Assembly: GCA_944384855.1 (NCBI GenBank)
Contig: CALWUY010000066.1
Coordinates: 62,001-126,000, forward strand
Length of the DNA: 64,000 nt
DNA from: an uncultured Clostridia bacterium
GTDB taxonomy: Bacteria; Bacillota; Clostridia; Oscillospirales; Acutalibacteraceae
Direction: 5' to 3'
Within the stretch, counting starts at the first letter, position 1; each line of letters opens with the position of its first letter. The notes under the pieces are model-generated. The model ran no database searches. It saw nothing but the letters and a program-made list of their open reading frames with translations, and had not been told where the DNA came from. Below, in pieces: positions 33,829-41,886 of this stretch. Both the position numbers and the translations under genes were made by a program.

Positions 33829-35370
33829 TTAATAATTTGGCCAGTAATTACGTGCGGAAGCACCAAATGCAGCGGTTGCCCGATAAAGAGCCTGAGCTTC
33901 ACTTTCTACTTCAACCATACCTGCTAAAAGGGATTCAACACTGGTTTCATATACCCAACTATTATTCTGTGTATCAGATATCGTCAGGGTAATCTTCTTA
34001 TCAGTATCAAATAAAGCCATCTTATCAAAGCTGAAACTGTATCCGCCAATATAAGAATACTTTAATTCATCTTCACTGAGATCAGCACCGTTCATCGGGA
34101 AGCTTTTTTCTTCACCATCAGCCTTGGAATAATAAGACGCAGTAAAAGTCAAATCAGCCGGTGTTTTATGATCACTCTCAAGGAATGTATAATAAAGGCT
34201 CGGAACGGCGAGCATCTGCAAACGAACCGCAGTGAACTGAGAATCACGACGACCGCCGATATCGGTCAATTTACCGTAATTAGTAGCATAGTCCTGATTA
34301 ACATTTGCATTGGGAATATCAAATTCACTGATAAGCGGGTTACCCGGAGCGCCGGTTTTACCAAAGTAAAGTTGTGCTTCAGTACCGAGGTTAAGCATAT
34401 CAACCATAAGAGAAGCAGTTGTTACATTAGATGAATTTACACTTGACTGATACATTTCATTAGCCAACTGAGACAAAGTCAACTTTTCATATGTATAATA
34501 TCTTGTTGCGCCATCCTTGGTAACATAAAGCGTAAAAGTTATCGGAACACTCATTTCGCTAAGCGCAATATCAGAATAGGTTATATAATAACCATGATAC
34601 TGGGGCATAGAATTTTCATCACATGTTTCCTTTGTGAAAGTCTTACTAATGATATTGCCTGTATAGTTGTATGAAGGTCCTACAATTTCAGGCTTACTTA
34701 CTACAAACTCAAAATCGTCATAAGGAGTTTTTGCAAGTGCAAGAGCAAAATAAATACCGAACGTATTGTCGATTGAGATTCTCTTAGCAGTTATAACAGA
34801 AGCCAAAGACTCATCACGGACAGGTTTCTCAGGTTCTACAACATCCTCAACAACTTCAAAAGTGCCGAAAGTACCGGTAACGTCAACCAGTGTTTCGCCG
34901 TCTTCTGTTACTGAGAAAACGGGTGCCGGATACTCATATACCTGTGCAGCAGCATCTGCTTTAACTGTAGCGGCTATATTGAATGTTAAGGTTTCCATTG
35001 AATCGAGTTCGCCTAACTCAGCACCGAACAAGGAAAGGAATTTAACATAATAAACGCCGTCTTCCTGACCTATCTGATAATAGCCTGTACCTGTATCAGG
35101 GTTATAAGCTTCAAAATCTTCTCCGTTAAGCTTTACACTTTCAACACTGCCTATTGCAGAGGGAAGATTAAACCTTATCAGTGCACCTTGTACATTAATA
35201 AAATTAGAAACGGCGAAATCGATATTGACTGCGTCGCCTGCTTTTGCTTCAATAGCATTTGTAGAGTAAGTGGGTGTCACAGCGCTTGCCGGGACCGCAG
35301 CTACAAATAGTGAAATGCAAAGCACCGCAGTTAAAAGGCAAGAGAGTGACTTTTTGAAAACTTTTTTCAT
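33829..35370 (-). CDS. Secreted protein with cohesin-like domain
   Basis: A 513-residue protein. Its signal peptide is residues 1-30 (MKKVFKKSLSCLLTAVLCIS, cut near ASAV). Residues about 35-170 resemble a cohesin: AGDAVNIDFAVSN, a GALIRFNLP strand, a GELDSMETLTFNI block and a closing GTFGTFEV. The rest holds two copies of a domain that ends in an M-x-x-x-G/S-x-x-A-x-x-Y motif (MLNLGTEAQLYF and ATAAFGASARNYW). No dockerin, LPxTG motif or membrane anchor is seen. ATG 35370 is used since AAGGAG lies 7 bases upstream. It could bind the dockerins of the proteins at 41887 and 44961, or act with the RiPP. Confidence 0.72.
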   Translation of the reverse strand: MKKVFKKSLSCLLTAVLCISLFVAAVPASAVTPTYSTNAIEAKAGDAVNIDFAVSNFINVQGALIRFNLPSAIGSVESVKLNGEDFEAYNPDTGTGYYQIGQEDGVYYVKFLSLFGAELGELDSMETLTFNIAATVKADAAAQVYEYPAPVFSVTEDGETLVDVTGTFGTFEVVEDVVEPEKPVRDESLASVITAKRISIDNTFGIYFALALAKTPYDDFEFVVSKPEIVGPSYNYTGNIISKTFTKETCDENSMPQYHGYYITYSDIALSEMSVPITFTLYVTKDGATRYYTYEKLTLSQLANEMYQSSVNSSNVTTASLMVDMLNLGTEAQLYFGKTGAPGNPLISEFDIPNANVNQDYATNYGKLTDIGGRRDSQFTAVRLQMLAVPSLYYTFLESDHKTPADLTFTASYYSKADGEEKSFPMNGADLSEDELKYSYIGGYSFSFDKMALFDTDKKITLTISDTQNNSWVYETSVESLLAGMVEVESEAQALYRATAAFGASARNYWPNY

Positions 35371-35710
35371 AAAAATACTCCTTACTGGCATAAAGCCGAT
35401 AAAATTAATAAACCATAGGTAAATTGAGAGTGGGAAATATACTATGGCTACATTTATTATATCAAGCTGTTTTTGAAAAAGCAAGTACAATTTTTATATT
35501 TTATCTCTACTTATATAAAAATTTAGTTTGATTTTTTGTGTAAATAGTCAAAAACTAAATCCCCGTACTGTTGATTCCGTTAACTGTTACATCATTTTGC
35601 TGTATATTATAATGTAATCCCATATAAAAATCCTTTTTATAGGAGCCGCATATATATCGGTAAATCTTTCCGTTTAATTGTACCTACACATCAATATTTT
35701 AATTTATGAA
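35371..35710. other. Gene-free stretch between GH38 and cohesin-like gene
   Basis: AT-rich spacer. It holds the promoter at 35456-35484 and a weak hairpin near 35624-35642 (ATAAAAATCCTTTTTAT) that may end the GH38 transcript. I see no other gene. Confidence 0.5.
35456..35484 (-). promoter_or_regulatory. Promoter of cohesin-like / RiPP unit
   Basis: Minus-strand TTGCTT (35484-35479) and TATAAT (35461-35456) are 17 bases apart, about 85 bases upstream of ATG 35370. It probably starts the transcript that runs through the precursor, maturase and kinase-like genes. Confidence 0.6.
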
Positions 35711-38314
35711 TTACCGTCTTTTTAAAACCAGTGTTATTATCTTTTTAGCTCCAGCTTCGAGTTTTATTATACCTGAGTCTGACTCAATATCCTCAATCTC
35801 AGTTTCCCCAAGATTTGTCATCGCCGCACCAGAAAAAACGCTCTCATCAAATTTTATTGATGCAGTCTGCGTATCGTCAGATACATTATATATCCTAAGC
35901 ACCGCATCGTCGCTGTTTTCCGCCTTCTTTAACGCGGAAAATACTATGTAGTTTCCCTCGGTCTCAATAACAGCAGCGTTAACACCGATTGTTCCTGTAT
36001 GCCTGCCGGTTTGAGATACCGCAGTAAAATCTCCCGCAAATGTATATGCCGAACGATAAGCCTCGGCTTTATACTCAGCTGAGTACGGTATTACCGAATA
36101 GTTTAACGTCAATTCCTTTTTGAGCTGCATATCAGGAGTCGGAAAATCTCCCCAGTCACCCATTTCTCCTACCGCGCGCAGAAGCGTCAGCGCCATTGTG
36201 TTCTTTCCGTCCCGCAGAATTTCATACTCGTTATGTCCGCGGCCTGCTACAAGCAGTCCTCCATTTTCGTCTTCAATGCCGAAAAATGCCTGCATGCGCT
36301 GTGTGTTTGACGGGTTTTCCCAACCCTGCCACGGCTTTATATTTCTTTTTATAACGTCAAACTGTCCGTCGGCAAATGCCGTGTCAGTTACGGTCTCCGT
36401 CGGGAAAAGCGCCCTTAACCTGTGATTCTCACTTTGATTGCTGATAGTCGTATTTATATCCAGCCTGTCAGACCCTGCCGATAATGTTACCTTTGTAACT
36501 ATATTATGGGCTATAACATTTGCGGTTCTGTTCTTTTTACAGTCTATTCCTGCCGGAATATCTATCATGCTGCTGATTTTAAAGGTTACTCCGAGACAGT
36601 TATTCTCAATCAGACAGTATTCCGCAGACTTGGGATAAACCGTAATTCCGTCTTTTGTCTGTTTATAATTGTAAGATTCTCCGCAGTCCCCGGTATCTTC
36701 GTAAAGATTTATACCGCTGTATGTCTTTCCGGTTTTCTTTTCGGTCAGATCTATCGTTCCGTCGCTGTTGATTGAAAAGCTGAGCTTATCGTTTTCCGCT
36801 CCGTTTTCATATACTTTTATGCCGCTTTCTGCATTGCGCCGCTTTCCGGCTGTAAGGCTGTACATAAAACAGCCTATTCCTTTCAGACTGACCGCAAAAC
36901 GCAGCCGGTAACACTGACGGTATTTAACCTGACGGAACTTATCTTTAGGAAGCGTATATGTAAACTTTTCCCCTAAATATTCCGCCTGCACAGGACACTC
37001 ATTTCCGTCAGCATCTTTTATTACAATATTTTCCGGATCAATGTATTCATCCGTATATACCAATTTGTCTATTATATGCCTCGATGTCTGAGGACTGGTA
37101 TGGAATACAGCTATGTTTACATCCGCCATACCCGAGGTGTCTGCTCCGGCAAGTATATAATTCATAGCTTCTTCAAGCACGCCTTCCGCCACATCGTATG
37201 CCTTGTCAAAACGGATATTCATTTCTCTCGGAACCGCGTCACAAGAGCAGCAGCATATTGAATCATGCGGATGACACTGCATAAGCTTTTTCCAGCCGTA
37301 GCGGAGCAAATCATAACGGTACTTATCTCCGTACACTGAAGCCAGTGTGCTGACCGGTTCGCTTAAATGGGCAAACATATTCTGGGTTTTATGATTTTTC
37401 TGCTTTAAAGGAATATGTGTGGACGCCGTATCTATCAGCAGGTTTTTCCCCGCGGTATACTGTCCCTCAATTTCGCCGCGTATTGCCGCGAAATTTTCGG
37501 TGTATGGTTTAATCGCTTTAATGTAATCTTTGAAATTACTGTGCTTTATCTCAACCCTGTCTCCGAAAATCTCGTTTGCTTTAGCAATAGATTCCGGTAA
37601 ATCGCACTGTACAGGCTCATGATCGCAGCCGTTCATTCCGAGCAAATGTGGGGTCTTTGCAGCGCTTTCAAGAGATTCAATAAGTTCTCCGTAAACTTTT
37701 TTGATTTCTTCGGTGTCAGAAGAAGGGAGTTCATTAGCGTTATTGTACCAATCTTTGAACATAATGCCGTCTACGCGGCTTCCGTCAGCTCCGTACCATA
37801 TTATTTCCTTATCATCGGAACTGTTCTGGTCGTCTACCTTGTTATCCGCCAATATTATTCCTATACCTCTTCCGAATACGGCGGTTTCTATGTTGAATCC
37901 CTTCAGTATCTGCGGAAGCTGCGATATATTTCCGAAAGCATCCGGCATATACCCGCATTCTACCGGCTCAAAACCGTTTTCTTTGCAGAACTTAAGCCCT
38001 TCTATCATATTTCGTATATTTGATTCTCCGCTTGTAAGATACTCATCCTGCAAAATATACCAGGGTCCTGTCTGGATACGGTCAGCTCTGATAAGAGCAT
38101 AAAGACGATCTTTCATCTGCGGACGTATTTCAAGATAATCTTCTATCATTATTGTCTGGCCGTCCAGATGAAAATATCTGAAATTTTCGTCCTGCTCCAT
38201 CTTCTCAATAAGACAGTCTATAAGCTCGACAAGCCTCATTCTGTGTTTTTCGAAGCTCATGTACCATTCCCTGTCCCAGTGAGTATGGGATATTAGATGT
38301 AAAGTTTTTTTCAT
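35711..38314 (-). CDS. GH38 alpha-mannosidase (MngB-like)
   Basis: An 867-residue enzyme of the second GH38 branch, which includes mannosylglycerate hydrolase and bacterial alpha-mannosidases. H12 and D14 (SHTHWDREW) are zinc ligands, the nucleophile is D125 in GYMPDAFGN, and a late His lies in MNGCDHEP. It is only distantly related to the other two GH38 proteins here. No signal peptide. GGAGGAGC lies before ATG 38314. It has its own strong promoter (38435-38406), so it can be made apart from the upstream operon. Confidence 0.94.
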   Translation of the reverse strand: MKKTLHLISHTHWDREWYMSFEKHRMRLVELIDCLIEKMEQDENFRYFHLDGQTIMIEDYLEIRPQMKDRLYALIRADRIQTGPWYILQDEYLTSGESNIRNMIEGLKFCKENGFEPVECGYMPDAFGNISQLPQILKGFNIETAVFGRGIGIILADNKVDDQNSSDDKEIIWYGADGSRVDGIMFKDWYNNANELPSSDTEEIKKVYGELIESLESAAKTPHLLGMNGCDHEPVQCDLPESIAKANEIFGDRVEIKHSNFKDYIKAIKPYTENFAAIRGEIEGQYTAGKNLLIDTASTHIPLKQKNHKTQNMFAHLSEPVSTLASVYGDKYRYDLLRYGWKKLMQCHPHDSICCCSCDAVPREMNIRFDKAYDVAEGVLEEAMNYILAGADTSGMADVNIAVFHTSPQTSRHIIDKLVYTDEYIDPENIVIKDADGNECPVQAEYLGEKFTYTLPKDKFRQVKYRQCYRLRFAVSLKGIGCFMYSLTAGKRRNAESGIKVYENGAENDKLSFSINSDGTIDLTEKKTGKTYSGINLYEDTGDCGESYNYKQTKDGITVYPKSAEYCLIENNCLGVTFKISSMIDIPAGIDCKKNRTANVIAHNIVTKVTLSAGSDRLDINTTISNQSENHRLRALFPTETVTDTAFADGQFDVIKRNIKPWQGWENPSNTQRMQAFFGIEDENGGLLVAGRGHNEYEILRDGKNTMALTLLRAVGEMGDWGDFPTPDMQLKKELTLNYSVIPYSAEYKAEAYRSAYTFAGDFTAVSQTGRHTGTIGVNAAVIETEGNYIVFSALKKAENSDDAVLRIYNVSDDTQTASIKFDESVFSGAAMTNLGETEIEDIESDSGIIKLEAGAKKIITLVLKRR

Positions 38315-38405
38315 ATACTGCTCCTCCAGGTGCCTCTAATAATTTAAAACACATATTTCAGTTATATAGTTATTTAGTTGTTATACAGATAAAATATCAA
38401 CCTGT

Positions 38406-38435
38406 ATTATACCATTGTTATCTGCCGTGTGTCAA
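38406..38435 (-). promoter_or_regulatory. Sigma-A promoter of GH38 gene
   Basis: Minus-strand consensus TTGACA (38435-38430) and TATAAT (38411-38406) are 18 bases apart, about 90 bases upstream of the start. Confidence 0.75.
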
Positions 38436-38486
38436 GTAATTAAAAATTGTAATATTAAGTGAAAAATCCACCTGCAATATCGGCCT

Positions 38487-40883
38487 TTAAATCATTGACA
38501 GCATCTCGCTGAATTCACCGTTTTTGAATAAAACGGTTTTGATCTCATAACCCAAAAACCTTAAATCAGCTTCATATTCTCCGACTCGCAGCTTTGTGAC
38601 ACAAGCAGTCTCATTGTTGTTGAACAGCCTGAAAACAAATCCTCCGTCTTCCTTATAAAGTGATGACAGGGTTATTTCTTTGCTTGAAACCTCTATTTTA
38701 CTGACTTTATATCCCTTACCGTCCGGGAAAGCATTCACACTGTAAGGCTTTTCGCAAAATTCCAATGCCATCCTGTCATTTTCGCACGGTTCATTCACCG
38801 ACATCCTGAAACTGAAGGTATGCTTGCCCTGTTCTGCATAAGGAATGTAACGGTCGTCAGCAATAAGCTTGCGGTCTTCTATCGGGTGAGTACAATATCC
38901 TATTCCCCGTATCAGTGTCAGATACAGATTTTCCGCGTCGGCACTGCAGCCGTATAAACAGTTATTGAACACACTTAGTGATTTTCCGTTTCCTCTCTTG
39001 AGACACACAAAACGCTGCGCTACATTTTCCCTGCCGTCACGCTCAAACTCATCCGTACCGTAGGCAGTCTGTCCGATAAATCCGCCTTCATTTGACGGTA
39101 TCTTTAATTTAAGCGCTTTGTCTCTTTCATTCCAAAGCACATCAAGGCTTACATCTATATACGTAAGATCTTTATACATCTTATAACTTATACGTACAGT
39201 GGAATCTCCCGCCTTAAAAAACGATTCCGCCTCTGTAAGAATATCGCCGTCCTCGATTATATGGACGTTTTCTATACCCTCAAAAATTCCATCAGACGAA
39301 AGGTCAGCGTCTGCCGGATTACTTCCGATCTTATCAATATCCCAGCCCCAGCTGTCAGGAGTGTCATCATACATAACCGGCAAAAACGCTCCTCCGGTTA
39401 CATACTCGTTTCCGTCTACCCTAAAGCTTTCAATCAAACCGGTTTTTTTGGAAATCACAACCCTCTTGCACGAATCTTCAAACACGATATCGCCCTCTGC
39501 AACTTCGGGTTTCCCGGTAACCGGAACTTCTTTAAAGGTAACATCAAACCGTGCTGCTGAAAGCGCCGGAAGCTTTGCTCTGAACGCAATACGTTTACGG
39601 CGGTCATAGTTAATATTGGATTCCTGCTTGATTACCTGATTTGATATTATTTGCCCGTTATGCCTTACGGTGACCTCGTAGCAAACCGTATCCGAAATAA
39701 TGGGATCCAGCACAAGAATTTCAGACTCAACAACAGTATCCCTGTCATATGCTGACGGATTGAACACAAATATCGGATATACCCCGTCGCCCGCCTTTAC
39801 ATCATCGTTTACAAGGGAGAAAAATGCCTTTTGCTTTAATTCCTTAAGCAGATACAAAGCATGATCCGCATGGTTTATAACGCTTTTTTCTGCGGTTTCG
39901 ACCATTGTTCCGCTTAAAGAATCATGAAATTCCATCGTAAGCAATGCCCTTTCCGCATCTGAAAATGCATCGCTGTCCCAGACGTTTTTACCGTTAAGCT
40001 CAGCCGCAGCGCATAACTTTTCGGTCATATACAATGCGGTTTCCAATTCGATATGTTTCTGCTTTATCTTAGTAAGCGATGTATAGCATCCTATCAGAAA
40101 ATGAGAAAGCTGACCTGAATAATCAACATCAGGATTAACATCAGCGAAAAATTTTTCAGGAGTGCTGTGCAATATTTCGTACTCTTTTGTTTCCGCGATA
40201 AGGTCGTTTACATCCTTTAAATCTTTCCTCGACGGGTTGCCGCCGTGGTTTCCTACACCCCAAAGCGCAATACCAGTTTCGTAGGACTTCCAGCATTCCG
40301 CTTTTTTGGGGATAAATTCCTTGGCCTTGCTCGATTTTGTATCGTACATAAAATCATCGGCTATACGGCATACCTTGATTTTGCTGCCGTCATATCCCAC
40401 CCAGTTGAACTGGTCTGCCGGAAGCTCTAAATACTGGGGCATTGGACGGCAGATAAGATAACTGTCATATCCGCATTTTTTCAGTATCTGTACAAGTCCC
40501 CTTGAATGTCCGAATGAATCGAAATTTATTGCGGTGGTAGGTCTCACACCGAAATGTTTTTCAAAATATCTTATTCCGCTGCGAATCTGTCTTACAAAAC
40601 TCTCTCCTGAAGGCAGATGACAGTCCGGCTGAAGATACCATCCGCCCATAATGTGCCATTTGCCCGCCTTTACCAGCCGCTTTATCTTCTCAAACAGCGA
40701 AGGATCGTACTCTCTGATATACTCATAAAGCAAAGCTTCATTGTGACAGAAAATATAATCATATTCATCACAGAATTCCGCTGCTGTTCTGAATGTGGAG
40801 AGCGCAGCGGCTATACCCTCGTCAAAATCCCACATCCACACCGGGTCAAGATGTGAATTACACACAAGATGCAAACGCTTCAT
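38487..40883 (-). CDS. GH38 alpha-mannosidase, cytoplasmic paralogue
   Basis: A 798-residue paralogue of the protein at 20772..23183 along its whole length: the same H11 and D13 (SHLDPVWMW), nucleophile D122 (NFDSFGH), GVGNHGG and QTAYG motifs. No signal peptide, so it is an intracellular enzyme. Its start is 3 bases after the stop of the TIM-barrel hydrolase gene, so the two are co-transcribed and probably act on the same oligosaccharide. Presence of two such paralogues plus a relic suggests repeated duplication in this genome. Confidence 0.94.
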   Translation of the reverse strand: MKRLHLVCNSHLDPVWMWDFDEGIAAALSTFRTAAEFCDEYDYIFCHNEALLYEYIREYDPSLFEKIKRLVKAGKWHIMGGWYLQPDCHLPSGESFVRQIRSGIRYFEKHFGVRPTTAINFDSFGHSRGLVQILKKCGYDSYLICRPMPQYLELPADQFNWVGYDGSKIKVCRIADDFMYDTKSSKAKEFIPKKAECWKSYETGIALWGVGNHGGNPSRKDLKDVNDLIAETKEYEILHSTPEKFFADVNPDVDYSGQLSHFLIGCYTSLTKIKQKHIELETALYMTEKLCAAAELNGKNVWDSDAFSDAERALLTMEFHDSLSGTMVETAEKSVINHADHALYLLKELKQKAFFSLVNDDVKAGDGVYPIFVFNPSAYDRDTVVESEILVLDPIISDTVCYEVTVRHNGQIISNQVIKQESNINYDRRKRIAFRAKLPALSAARFDVTFKEVPVTGKPEVAEGDIVFEDSCKRVVISKKTGLIESFRVDGNEYVTGGAFLPVMYDDTPDSWGWDIDKIGSNPADADLSSDGIFEGIENVHIIEDGDILTEAESFFKAGDSTVRISYKMYKDLTYIDVSLDVLWNERDKALKLKIPSNEGGFIGQTAYGTDEFERDGRENVAQRFVCLKRGNGKSLSVFNNCLYGCSADAENLYLTLIRGIGYCTHPIEDRKLIADDRYIPYAEQGKHTFSFRMSVNEPCENDRMALEFCEKPYSVNAFPDGKGYKVSKIEVSSKEITLSSLYKEDGGFVFRLFNNNETACVTKLRVGEYEADLRFLGYEIKTVLFKNGEFSEMLSMI

Positions 40884-40886
40884 ATT

Positions 40887-41876
40887 TTAAACCTCAAGCT
40901 CACTCATTATTTTTTTAACCGTCTCGCCAAGAGCTTTTACAGAAGGCTTCGGTTCAGGATTTCCTCCGTTTCTGTCGCATTTTACAAATCCGAAATGCGC
41001 TTCGCCGTGGAATCCTCCGTGCTGCTCGTCAAAGCAGGGTTCGTCCATCATTTCATAATATATAAGGCCCATACAGTTATCCGGGGTATCTCTGAAAATA
41101 TGCTCGCAGAACTCACATACCCACGCCGCCTGCTCGGCGTCGCCCTCTTCGTCGGTCTTATCCTTATAGTTATATCCCCAGAAGTTGGTTTCGCATATAA
41201 GCACCGGCATATCGCCGAAATGCTCTTTCAGCCATTCCATTAAATCTAAAAACGATGATGCTTTCTCCGCATCGGAATACCAGTCAACACCCATGATATC
41301 CCATTCGCAGCCGTGTTCTCTCAAATACTCGACATAATATGTATGCCACCAGGCAAATGCTACCATTGTTTTTACCTGAGGATCTGTCTCTTTTATGGCC
41401 TTTAACCTTCCTCTTACCGACGGCGCAGTTTTTGCAAGACGCACAGGATCGTATTCTTCGGGGATCATTCCGTCATATTTTACGCCTGTAAGATTATATA
41501 CATCCCCCATATCGGTATGCATCGCCGGAACGTCAAACTCAGGACCCACTTCGTAGATATCTACATATCCTTTCAGATTTTCACAAATCATTTTTTGATT
41601 TTTATAATCCTTTTCCTCTATTATATCGATATCCTCTTCAAAGCAGGTTCGGTCATCAACACATAGACTGAATTTCATTCCTCTTTTATGCACCGCGTCG
41701 GCAACAGATTTTATATACGCTATTCCCGCATCGTCCACCGGCACAAAATTAAAGTTGATAAGATTTATACCCATCTGTTCGCAGTAGTCAAGATTGCGCT
41801 CCAAAGTGTCCGCCGGATAAGATGGATATCCGCAGTTGTGAATATTCATGCCTACAATAAATTCTTTTTTACTCAT
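40887..41876 (-). CDS. TIM-barrel glycoside hydrolase (clan GH-A-like), cytoplasmic
   Basis: A 329-residue enzyme without signal peptide. It opens with VGMNIHNCGYPSYP and shows a clan-A pattern: candidate acid/base Glu in YEVGPEFDV (E109 or E113) and candidate nucleophile E229 in VLICETNFW, with GVDWYSD and GLIYYEMMDEP between and after. I cannot place it in a numbered GH family. The N-terminal half of the secreted protein at 41887..44721 is a paralogue with the same motifs. GAGGTTTC precedes ATG 41876. Its place between that gene and GH38 suggests it trims an imported product. Confidence 0.8.
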   Translation of the reverse strand: MSKKEFIVGMNIHNCGYPSYPADTLERNLDYCEQMGINLINFNFVPVDDAGIAYIKSVADAVHKRGMKFSLCVDDRTCFEEDIDIIEEKDYKNQKMICENLKGYVDIYEVGPEFDVPAMHTDMGDVYNLTGVKYDGMIPEEYDPVRLAKTAPSVRGRLKAIKETDPQVKTMVAFAWWHTYYVEYLREHGCEWDIMGVDWYSDAEKASSFLDLMEWLKEHFGDMPVLICETNFWGYNYKDKTDEEGDAEQAAWVCEFCEHIFRDTPDNCMGLIYYEMMDEPCFDEQHGGFHGEAHFGFVKCDRNGGNPEPKPSVKALGETVKKIMSELEV

Positions 41877-41886
41877 TTTTGAAACC

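Noticed and set aside
35371..35490. Longer N-terminus of the cohesin-like protein starting at 35490
   Set aside because: It would run through the promoter, and the AAGGAG site plus signal peptide clearly mark ATG 35370.
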